A stretch of 17,188 nucleotides of DNA, from the NCBI GenBank assembly GCA_964480945.1, contig CAYZRX010000081.1:1-17188 (forward strand). Reading direction: 5' to 3'. This document shows, one piece after another, positions 7,177-13,131 of the stretch (its first letter is position 1; every line of letters begins with the position of its first letter). The notes beneath the pieces are model-generated. The model had not been told where the DNA came from. It was given only the letters and a program-made list of their open reading frames with translations, and searched no databases. The DNA is from VGWB01 sp964480945. GTDB lineage: Bacteria > Bacteroidota > Ignavibacteria > UBA10030. The position numbers were made by a program, and so were the translations under genes.

Positions 7177-9255
7177 ATGAAAATCCTTCTCCATTTCTTG
7201 ACAGCACTTCTATTTCTGTGTTCCTCCTGCGAACGCGGGAAAGAAGCGTCTGAACCGCAGCGCGAGACACAGCGTGTCTCCCAAGACCTTGCAACCCAAC
7301 GGAAGAATTGCGGCGGAGCAAACACAGACTCCTTGGCTGAAATCGTGAGACATTCAGGAAACCGCTCTCAGGTGCTTTCGTCCCTCCGGTGCTTCACCAT
7401 CCTCCTGCCCCGCGACTCAGCCGAGCAGATTCTGTTGACACGCCTCGATCGAACACTCCGGGAGGCAAAGGTTAGCGATGGAGACGCCGACCTGACGTCC
7501 GGAATCCTGGACGCTTTGTCAAATCTCAGCAGCACGAAAGGATTCGACCGCGTGACAGAGTACTTCGGGGCAGTCGATTGGGAAGACCGCCGAAACCAGG
7601 AGTTCTTTGACGCTCTCGCTGCCCGACAGTGGCATCGACCCGAGCTCGTCGATGTGTTTTACGCCGCATTGGTAAACCTCCCGCCCTCGAGCGGTTCCGC
7701 ACTCTCGCGAGCATGCCAACTGTTCAACACCCTCCAGGGAACCAAAGCCGATCCGAAGTACGTCGTCGCTGTGCTTCGAGCAATCGTTCGGGTTCAGCAA
7801 TCGTCACTAGCGCCGCAGTACAAGTCATATACAGTCAGTACGTGTGAGAAGACCTTCCTGAGCCAGTTGCTGGACACTCGATTGCGCGAATCCTTCTTGA
7901 ATACGTACGGACGCGAGCTGACAGGCGAAGAACGAGTTGTCCTGAATCGGTTCCTGCAACGTCTGACCTCTCCCTCCGATTCGCTCATCGCGCAACAATT
8001 CTTGGACATTCTTTCCATTCTCGCCTGGGATCGCAAGCCAGCATCGTGGCAGATGGGAACAGAGGCGCAGTGCGACACCTTTCGAGGGTATAGTTTTCAC
8101 ACTCGTGTCGACGACCTGTGGGGGTTCAGGTGGCGAATTCAGCAAGGTACGTTCACGCAGGAATATTACTTCTATCCATCCGAGAATGGCGCTGGTTGCA
8201 CGCTTCAAAAGGTAAGGTTGTCGTACGCCACGAACTCAAAGACAGCTCACAAGGTGCTCGTAGATTCTCTCAATAAACGTATTGGCACAGGGGTCAGGGC
8301 AGGCAAAATACACGAATTTGGCGCGGCTTATTGGAGCGATGTCTTCCTTTGGCAGTCGGATGGGTTAGTGTGCTACGCATTCATCAACGCACATTTGGCT
8401 CGTTCTGGAGAAGACTTGCCTTTGCTAGAAATCCTTGCTCGCACGCAACACCTGGTACAGACCATCCAAGACGAAGAGAGCGCCGAGGAATCTGAGGCAA
8501 GGGAAAACGAGATCGCGAGAAAAACAAGGATTGATCGTCTGGTCTCGGAGCTTCGCCCCTGGCTTCCAGAGTTGGCCGGACAGCTCACTTCCACAACATC
8601 TGCCGAGTCCATTCTCGACGTGCTCGTCAAGTTTATGAGCACACAACCGCACACCGAACAAGAGCGAGAGCTTCGCCTGTTTCTCGCCGATCTGCTTGCA
8701 GAAAAGCTGCTTGCCTCAAATCTCCCAGATAGCGCGTGGCACAAGATCAACTCGACCTTGGCCCCTTATGGCGTTGCCTTCACCCTCGGCTATGATGGTG
8801 AGGAATACAACCACGCCTTCATGAAAGAACTCCTCGACCAAACACAAGGTGCCTACTGGTACGACGAGGCATTTCTCTGGTATTTATCGGGCGGATGGTA
8901 CCGTTTGCATTCGGGAGAAGACCCCGCCGAGTTTCTAAGAATCATTGAGCGAGCAGAGCGTTTCCTGAGAGAGCGCCCTAACACTCACATACGACTCTCT
9001 GTGGTGAATGCACTGGCCAGAGCCCACGAGACAGGCTGGTCCCTCAGCCGAGCGTCCGACGAAGACTTGTACGTTGAGCGATCAAGGTATCTTGAGCAAG
9101 CCGAGTTTCATAGAAAGGCTTCAATACAGTACTATCAACTTCTTATGAAAGAGTTCCCCCGAGCACCAGAATCCACTATCGCTCGCGAAAGAGTAAGGCG
9201 GCTTCAGCTCGGCTTCGACACAAATAGCAGAGCATACTACTACATTTGGGATTGA
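7177..9255 (+). CDS. Large exported protein with C-terminal TPR-like helices
   Basis: A 692-residue protein with an AGGAG site seven bases before the ATG. It starts with a signal sequence (MKILLHFLTALLFLCSSC). Cys18 could be lipidated, but the LCSSC lipobox is not canonical, so a lipoprotein is possible and not certain. Residues 40-300 are mostly helical with repeated leucine spacing. The middle (about 300-430) is richer in aromatic residues and strands (YYFYPSENGAG, VFLWQSDGLVCY). After a Glu-rich linker (EESAEESEARENE), residues 450-680 are helical again and end in a TPR-like unit, YYQLLMKEFPRAPES, followed by RVRRLQLGFDT. The protein is probably periplasmic or surface-anchored and may be a scaffold. 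I recognise no catalytic motif and the family is unknown to me. Confidence 0.85.
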   Translation: MKILLHFLTALLFLCSSCERGKEASEPQRETQRVSQDLATQRKNCGGANTDSLAEIVRHSGNRSQVLSSLRCFTILLPRDSAEQILLTRLDRTLREAKVSDGDADLTSGILDALSNLSSTKGFDRVTEYFGAVDWEDRRNQEFFDALAARQWHRPELVDVFYAALVNLPPSSGSALSRACQLFNTLQGTKADPKYVVAVLRAIVRVQQSSLAPQYKSYTVSTCEKTFLSQLLDTRLRESFLNTYGRELTGEERVVLNRFLQRLTSPSDSLIAQQFLDILSILAWDRKPASWQMGTEAQCDTFRGYSFHTRVDDLWGFRWRIQQGTFTQEYYFYPSENGAGCTLQKVRLSYATNSKTAHKVLVDSLNKRIGTGVRAGKIHEFGAAYWSDVFLWQSDGLVCYAFINAHLARSGEDLPLLEILARTQHLVQTIQDEESAEESEARENEIARKTRIDRLVSELRPWLPELAGQLTSTTSAESILDVLVKFMSTQPHTEQERELRLFLADLLAEKLLASNLPDSAWHKINSTLAPYGVAFTLGYDGEEYNHAFMKELLDQTQGAYWYDEAFLWYLSGGWYRLHSGEDPAEFLRIIERAERFLRERPNTHIRLSVVNALARAHETGWSLSRASDEDLYVERSRYLEQAEFHRKASIQYYQLLMKEFPRAPESTIARERVRRLQLGFDTNSRAYYYIWD

Positions 9256-9425
9256 GAGGAGATCGTTCGGAGGATGAGCCTCCAGACTGCTGAAGGCATC
9301 GACTGCGTGCGATCAGTGGGGCCGGTGTCGGAACGGAGAAGGTTCCGTTCCGTACACAGTGCCGAATGCGTTCCGACGCAGGGGCGTCAGAACGAGGATC
9401 CATCAAATCATACAAGGAGGATGTC
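9256..9425. other. Intergenic leader with palindromic repeat and strong ribosome binding site
   Basis: Just after the stop codon at 9255 is a short hairpin, GGAGG-ATGAG-CCTCC. The AGGA-loop repeat copy is at 9369-9394. A consensus AGGAGG (9415-9420) precedes the ATG at 9426 by five bases and decides that start. Confidence 0.65.
9369..9394 (+). repeat. AGGA/TCCT-loop palindromic repeat, variant B copy 1
   Basis: Arms CGTTCCGACGC and GCGTCAGAACG around loop AGGG. Compared with the 13037-13062 copy it has one loop change (AGGA to AGGG) and one stem change (G to A) that unpairs one position. It lies 31 bp before the start codon of the 9426 gene, so it would be in its mRNA leader. Confidence 0.75.
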
Positions 9426-9890
9426 ATGGCTAAAAGGAAAGTCAGATCCGTGAGACGCCCACCTCATCCATGTGGGCAGCCGTGCACGAAGGTCATCAAG
9501 TTCGTGACCGACCAGGAGCTGCCGGCGAACATCGGCAAGAACTGGGGAACCTACCAGAAAACCGACGGCTACCGTTGGCTCAACGTCTCCGTGCGGTTCA
9601 GCCAGGACACGGCGATTGAGAAGTCAGTAGATCTGGGCGTGATGTTCGCGTTCGACCCCGCGGGCACGATGGGTGTCCGCCGCTATGTGAACCTCGCGGA
9701 GAACATCGCCGGCCCGCAGAACACGAACTTCGTCGACGTGAGCGGGGCCGGAACGTGGCACGGCGATCAGTGGAAGATCAGCACGTACGTCGCGAGAATC
9801 CCGGTGATGGGCCCGTACGCCCAGGTCTTCCTGTACAATCGCGAGGCCGTGAAACGAACGGTCAGCGCGTGGGGATACTTGGTGGCGTAG
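9426..9890 (+). CDS. Small beta-rich protein with basic N-terminus, unknown function
   Basis: A 154-residue protein with a consensus AGGAGG site. The first 15 residues are strongly basic (MAKRKVRSVRRPP) and are followed by a CGQPC pair that could bind metal or form a disulfide. The rest is strand-forming and aromatic-rich: GYRWLNVSVRFSQ, VDLGVMFAFDPAG, GTWHGDQWKISTYVARIP, GPYAQVFLYN, ending in SAWGYLVA. This pattern suggests a compact beta-sandwich or jelly-roll. There is no signal peptide, so it is probably cytoplasmic unless exported by another route. GC is higher than the preceding genes. The gene is isolated, with 170 bp before it and 717 bp after it. I do not recognise the family. Confidence 0.75.
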   Translation: MAKRKVRSVRRPPHPCGQPCTKVIKFVTDQELPANIGKNWGTYQKTDGYRWLNVSVRFSQDTAIEKSVDLGVMFAFDPAGTMGVRRYVNLAENIAGPQNTNFVDVSGAGTWHGDQWKISTYVARIPVMGPYAQVFLYNREAVKRTVSAWGYLVA

Positions 9891-9948
9891 CGTTAAAGAG
9901 CGGTGGGGTTTGACGCGCTGCGTGCGGACACGGTGTTCGCTGCGAATG

Positions 9949-9974
9949 CGTTCTAACGCAAGAGCATTGCACCG
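9949..9974 (+). repeat. Degenerate copy of AGGA-loop palindromic repeat
   Basis: Matches the 13037-13062 copy at 19 of 26 positions; most differences are C to T or G to A transitions. Like the 9369 copy it is preceded by GAATG. Pairing of the two arms is largely lost, suggesting a decaying copy. Confidence 0.5.
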
Positions 9975-10016
9975 GGGATAACCCTATCCTTCCCCTATCT
10001 CGACAAAGACCGTCGG

Positions 10017-10126
10017 TTCCGCTTTTCAGAATCCTGCCTTGAAAGCGGAATCTCGAAAGGCGGGAGACACAGAAGACGTGGAAGGGGAAGGGACAAATGT
10101 CCCTCGCATTCGAGGGAGGCCCGGGC
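10017..10126. repeat. Cluster of small perfect palindromes
   Basis: TTCCGCTTT (10017-10025) pairs with AAAGCGGAA (10042-10050). Then GGGACA-AA-TGTCCC (10090-10103) overlaps CCCTCG-CATT-CGAGGG (10101-10116), so only one of these two can form at a time. GCCCGGGC (10119-10126) follows. Confidence 0.6.
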
Positions 10127-10135
10127 ACGAAGTTT

Positions 10136-10168
10136 AGCTCGTTCCCACGGTCCTCCGTGGGGACGAGC
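10136..10168 (-). repeat. AGGA/TCCT-loop palindromic repeat, copy 2
   Basis: Left arm AGCTCGTTCCCACGG, loop TCCT, right arm CCGTGGGGACGAGC. It differs from the 12963 copy by one A to G change in the right arm, which still allows a G-U pair in RNA. The loop reads AGGA on the - strand. Confidence 0.85.
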
Positions 10169-10371
10169 AACTCGGGCAAACCCGTAAGCGGAAGGATCAA
10201 ACTCTTCACACGGCCCTCCAGAGGCTCCTACACTCCCGTTCCCATCGGTTCAACGAATCGCCGTACGCGAACCCGCATTTCCCTGACCCGCCCCTTGAGA
10301 CCCATACCACAATGAGACGACCTTGACGTCTTTATTTGCCCAAATTGCTCAAGAAATGCCTTGATTCTCAT

Positions 10372-10411
10372 TTTTGGAATTCCTAGATTGACCGTAGTTA
10401 TTTTGGAATTC
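10372..10411. promoter_or_regulatory. Direct repeat TTTTGGAATTC, possible operator or promoter element
   Basis: TTTTGGAATTC occurs at 10372-10382 and 10401-10411, a 29-bp period, in an AT-rich stretch about 200 bp upstream of the 10608 gene. It could be a pair of binding sites for a dimeric regulator. This is inferred only from the repeat and its position. Confidence 0.25.
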
Positions 10412-10607
10412 GTAGCACCTCGCTTGTACCTTCTTCATTGGATTCGGTCTCACATCGTGGCGATTGACTGGGGGGGTAGTGATGACCTTACGAATCGAGC
10501 ACCTCGAGTTGGTTCCTTTTGCCTAGATGTTGCCTTTGTCTGAACGCGCACCGGCCACCTGAAGCTCACGGAATCATCTGACAAGCGAACAGTCACAGGT
10601 ACACTGC

Positions 10608-11018
10608 ATGTCGAATGTTTGGATCGTCACCACACACGATTCAATAGATTATCCCTTCGAACGAATCTCGACCGAGACTATCCATTGCCACGTGCTCTCG
10701 CCAATGGAGGTCGAGAGCACACCCTCGATGCCCGACTTCTCCCGGCCCGATCTGATGGTGGTGGACCTCGCGTCGATCCAGGCTCCGGTCGGCAAGTTCG
10801 TCGAGAAGCTCAGCCGGATGAATCCCGAAGCGAACATGATCGTGCTCGCGAGCTCCGACTCCCCATTCGCCACAACAATTTCATCCCAGTTTGCGGTCGA
10901 CGAAATCGTCCAGCGCCCTGCCGATGCGAGCCGGATGCGCAGCACGATCGAAGAGCTCTCCAGGAAGATCACCCTCTCCGGCAAATGCCATTTCGACTTC
11001 CCCTTCTCCGACAGTTAA
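10608..11018 (+). CDS. Degenerate receiver-like small protein
   Basis: A 136-residue soluble protein with no signal peptide. The order of predicted strands and helices resembles a response-regulator receiver domain: a first strand NVWIV, then RPDLMVVDL (D53 where a phospho-acceptor Asp would lie), NPEANMIVLASS (strand 4), and VDEIVQRPADASRMRSTIEEL (strand 5 and helix 5). The acidic pair after strand 1 is replaced by TT, and the conserved Lys before Pro is Arg (QRP). If this is the right fold it is a pseudo-receiver unlikely to be phosphorylated normally. No histidine kinase or output domain is nearby. The ribosome binding site is weak (CAGG), so the exact start is less certain. The fold assignment rests on pattern alone. 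Confidence 0.6.
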   Translation: MSNVWIVTTHDSIDYPFERISTETIHCHVLSPMEVESTPSMPDFSRPDLMVVDLASIQAPVGKFVEKLSRMNPEANMIVLASSDSPFATTISSQFAVDEIVQRPADASRMRSTIEELSRKITLSGKCHFDFPFSDS

Positions 11019-11392
11019 ACCCGCCCGACCGAACGATGCAAAGCCAAAGGTCGGTCGTTCGGGCCGGCTTTCGGAGAGGATCCTGTCCGGTGGCGAAGCT
11101 TCCGAAGGAATCCCTTTCCCGAAGGGACCGCTTCCCCTCCCGAAGGGATGCCTTCGGCAGAAGGGGTCCTTCGGACGCGGCGGGACATGCCTTCGGCAGA
11201 GTCCAATTCCCGGACAACTGAGAGGTGCTGAGATTGTAGGGCGATATGTTATTTCGCCCCGATGGAGTCTCGAGTATCGCTGAGTCTGATTGAGGTCCGA
11301 TCGCGCTTCCGAAACAGCCCTCGAGGTGACGAGCATCGATCACACCGCAGGGTGCGCTTGCAGACATTCAATTCTCACTGGGAGGAGGAGTC
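11019..11392. other. Intergenic region, 374 bp, micro-hairpin cluster
   Basis: After the stop codon, CCGAACGA pairs with TCGTTCGG across about 18 bases, a possible 3'-end hairpin without a T run. 11101-11200 is dominated by repeated CCTTCGG/CCGAAGG motifs. GGGCGA (11239-11244) pairs with TCGCCC (11254-11259). The right end holds a GGAGGAGGAG ribosome binding site for the 11393 gene. No gene is supported. Confidence 0.7.
11101..11200. repeat. CCTTCGG / CCGAAGGG micro-hairpin array
   Basis: Short hairpins follow one another: TCCCTT and AAGGGA around 11111-11127, CTTC/GAAG around 11131-11145, TGCC-TTC-GGCA near 11150, GTCC-TTC-GGAC near 11167 and again TGCC-TTC-GGCA near 11189. CCTTCGG occurs at 11151, 11168 and 11190, and its complement CCGAAGG at 11102. 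The related hairpin at 7001-7021 uses the same CCCTTC/GAAGGG arms. Confidence 0.6.
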
Positions 11393-12013
11393 ATGAGCAC
11401 GACCAATCTCTTTGTTGAGCTCGTCGTCATCGGCGTCGGAGGAGGCCTCTGGGCTTCTCTCATCGTCCTGAGCCTCTTCGGATGGGATTGGGTCCCCGCC
11501 GAGAAGCTCTTCTCAACAGAGGCCGTGATCCCGCTTCTTGCCGTTGTCTACCTGCTCGGGATCGTCGTCGACCGCCTCGCGGACGTTTCCTTTGACCGGC
11601 TCTTCGGCAAGCGGCTTCGCAGAAAGAACTTCCCCGACGACTCGACGTACCATCATGCTCGTACGGTCATTCTTTCACAATCAGAACAGCTCGCGCGGCT
11701 GCTGGAGTACGGAAGAAGCAGGCTCAGAATTTGCCGGGGATGGACACTCAACGCCCTTCTCGCAGCCATTGCCCTGGATCTGTTCATCTGGACGAGGCTT
11801 GGCGAGACTGCGCCGCGAAGCGCTCTTTCGACTTTTGGCACCGCGACCTTCCTGTTGCTGGCAGTCGCATGTTGGTTTTCCTGGAGAAAGTTGACCGAAA
11901 CGGAATACATCAAGACGAAGGAGCAGTCCCAGTTTCTTATCGATCAGCGCCGTGAGGAAGCCGATCGAACACATCGTCGCCCGAGACGCCGGGGATCGCA
12001 GCCCGGGTCATGA
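11393..12013 (+). CDS. Four-helix membrane protein of unknown function
   Basis: A 206-residue protein with a strong GGAGGAGGAG site before the ATG. Hydrophobic segments lie near residues 7-29, 45-62, 117-134 and 145-163, in two pairs. Between the pairs is a cytoplasmic-looking basic helical loop (about 63-115) with VVDRLADVSFDRLFGKRLRRK and YHHARTVILSQSEQLARLLEYGRSRLRICRG. The phrase YLLGIVVDRLAD followed by an R/S-rich loop recurs in uncharacterised bacterial membrane proteins of about 200 residues. After helix 4 there is a long charged tail ending in RTHRRPRRRGSQPGS. No catalytic residues can be assigned. The next gene begins 122 bp downstream, so the two may share a transcript. Confidence 0.8.
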   Translation: MSTTNLFVELVVIGVGGGLWASLIVLSLFGWDWVPAEKLFSTEAVIPLLAVVYLLGIVVDRLADVSFDRLFGKRLRRKNFPDDSTYHHARTVILSQSEQLARLLEYGRSRLRICRGWTLNALLAAIALDLFIWTRLGETAPRSALSTFGTATFLLLAVACWFSWRKLTETEYIKTKEQSQFLIDQRREEADRTHRRPRRRGSQPGS

Positions 12014-12135
12014 GACCGGACTCTCCTCCGGAGCCAGCCGCTCGCTATTGTCGAACGTGCACGTTCAAACCACACGTCGATTTCACGCATCTCGTGAAAT
12101 CGGCGAGCATCATTCATCTCAACTCAGGAGGCATC

Positions 12136-12885
12136 ATGAATGCTCGAAAAACACTCGTTGCACTCGCCCTCGCGGCCGTCGCCGTCATGGCCGGGATGCA
12201 ATCTTGCCAGAGGGCCCCGAGCAGCACCTTTGGCCTGATCACCGTCCCGTGCGACGGCAGCTCGAGAGAGTTCACATACAGTGGCACGGGCCCCGGGACG
12301 ACGGTCATCGTGCGGGTTTTGTCGTATTGCACAGACGACACGATCGCGTACGAGGACAGCCGTGGAGTTTTTCACGTGCTCGCAGGGAGGCGGCCAGATG
12401 GCGAGTTCGGACCGATCTCCCCTCTGGAGGGCTATGCGTACGCTGTTACGATCCCTAATGGGAAGAGGCTGCGTCTGACGTGTTCACCCGGAGGGGAACC
12501 ACAGGACAGCTGTCGGTTCGAGCTCATCGACGCCACACAAAGCCCCTCTTCTCCCCATACAATGGTCGACGAGCATAGCGTCGGTTGTGGAAACTGGCGC
12601 TCGGCCGGCTTTTTCAATTATTCAGCCATCCCGCTTCACGTCCAGATTCACTGGTATGACGTTTGCAAGAATAAAGGCCCCCATAATCGTCAGATACCGC
12701 AAGCGCCGAACGTCCAATTGCACGTCATAGCTGAGATTCCCGCCAACCTTCCCCGCGGCAGAGCGACCCTCTCTGGAAGCGAAGCGGAGTGGTCGGGTCT
12801 GGTTGATCATAACACAGAACTTCAAGTGCAGTGTCCCGGCACCATCCCGGGTTGCAGATTTTCCGTGTCTTTCACCAGGCAGTGA
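12136..12885 (+). CDS. Exported cysteine-rich protein with two similar 4-Cys halves
   Basis: A 249-residue protein. The ATG at 12136 is preceded by CAGGAGG and begins a signal sequence (MNARKTLVALALAAVAVMAG) ending MQSC, so lipidation at that Cys is possible although Met-Gln at -3/-2 is not typical. The mature part has eight further cysteines in two matching sets: C-x25-C, then about 50 residues, then a C..C pair followed by RF (LTCSPGG...SCRFEL); and again C-x25-C, about 55 residues, then QCPGTIPGCRFSV. This looks like a tandem duplication of a disulfide-bonded beta domain. No enzyme motif is seen. Location is probably periplasm or cell surface. A terminator-like hairpin follows the stop codon. 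Confidence 0.8.
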   Translation: MNARKTLVALALAAVAVMAGMQSCQRAPSSTFGLITVPCDGSSREFTYSGTGPGTTVIVRVLSYCTDDTIAYEDSRGVFHVLAGRRPDGEFGPISPLEGYAYAVTIPNGKRLRLTCSPGGEPQDSCRFELIDATQSPSSPHTMVDEHSVGCGNWRSAGFFNYSAIPLHVQIHWYDVCKNKGPHNRQIPQAPNVQLHVIAEIPANLPRGRATLSGSEAEWSGLVDHNTELQVQCPGTIPGCRFSVSFTRQ

Positions 12886-12894
12886 TCCACGCCG

Positions 12895-12941
12895 TCACCC
12901 TTTCTCCCGTCCCGCGGGGAAGAAGGGGTGATGGAGTTTTT
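12895..12941 (+). terminator. Probable intrinsic terminator of the 12136 gene
   Basis: TCACCC (12895-12900) pairs with GGGTGA (12926-12931). Inside, TTTCTCCC can pair imperfectly with GGGGAAGAA around a GTCCCGC loop. Five T residues follow at 12937-12941, within six bases of the stem. The stem starts nine bases after the stop codon at 12885. Confidence 0.55.
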
Positions 12942-12962
12942 CCCCGACGTACACTCACGTAC

Positions 12963-12996
12963 AGCTCGTTCCCACGGTCCTCCGTGGGAACGAGCT
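12963..12996 (-). repeat. AGGA/TCCT-loop palindromic repeat, best copy
   Basis: Arm AGCTCGTTCCCACGG (12963-12977), loop TCCT (12978-12981), arm CCGTGGGAACGAGCT (12982-12996), a perfect 15-bp stem. It stands 40 bp from variant B (13037-13062), whose AGGA loop reads on the opposite strand, giving an inverted pair. Confidence 0.9.
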
Positions 12997-13036
12997 CTGT
13001 GAGCGTCTAGTCACCAGTCGCCGCCGAGCGGCGAAG

Positions 13037-13062
13037 CGTTCCGACGCAGGAGCGTCGGAACG
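13037..13062 (+). repeat. AGGA/TCCT-loop palindromic repeat, variant B, best copy
   Basis: Arm CGTTCCGACGC, loop AGGA, arm GCGTCGGAACG, a perfect 11-bp stem. Relative to the reverse complement of the 12963 copy, two stem pairs are exchanged (C-G for G-C in both cases) while the loop is unchanged. Confidence 0.9.
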
Positions 13063-13081
13063 AAAGGGAACCTCACCCTAC

Positions 13082-13102
13082 CCCTCTCCTAAAAGGAGAG
13101 GG
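13082..13102. repeat. CCCTCTCCT hairpin ahead of the glycosylase gene
   Basis: CCCTCTCCT (13082-13090), loop AAA, AGGAGAGGG (13094-13102), a perfect 9-bp stem. Its right arm contains an AGGAG sequence three to eight bases before an ATG at 13105, so a ribosome binding site there would be hidden in the stem. The sequence style matches the CCCCTCTC arms of the 2001-2151 element. Confidence 0.7.
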
Positions 13103-13131
13103 AAATGTTGCGCGTTCTGCGCGAATTCCGA

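Larger units (their letters stand above)
9891..10607. other. Longest intergenic region, 717 bp, palindrome cluster plus AT-richer half
   Basis: The left half (9891-10170) is packed with palindromes: a degenerate repeat copy (9949-9974), TTCCGCTTT/AAAGCGGAA (10017-10050), overlapping micro-hairpins (10090-10126) and another repeat copy (10136-10168). The right half (10300-10607) is visibly more AT-rich and holds the direct repeat TTTTGGAATTC (10372 and 10401). Short frames at 10097-10315 and 10361-10543 have no ribosome binding site and the first runs through the repeat, so I do not call them. The 10608 gene leader has only a weak CAGG site. Confidence 0.7.

Noticed and set aside
10097..10315. 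72-codon + frame
   Set aside because: It reads straight through a palindromic repeat and has no plausible start signal.
5649..12885. A defence or toxin-antitoxin system among the orphan genes
   Set aside because: No nuclease, NTPase, RT, methylase or toxin motif is visible, and gaps of 120-720 bp with repeats argue against a single operon.
13105..13131. N-terminal extension MLRVLREFR for the glycosylase
   Set aside because: It would move the catalytic proline away from the N-terminus. I keep the start at 13132 but report the conflict as a finding.
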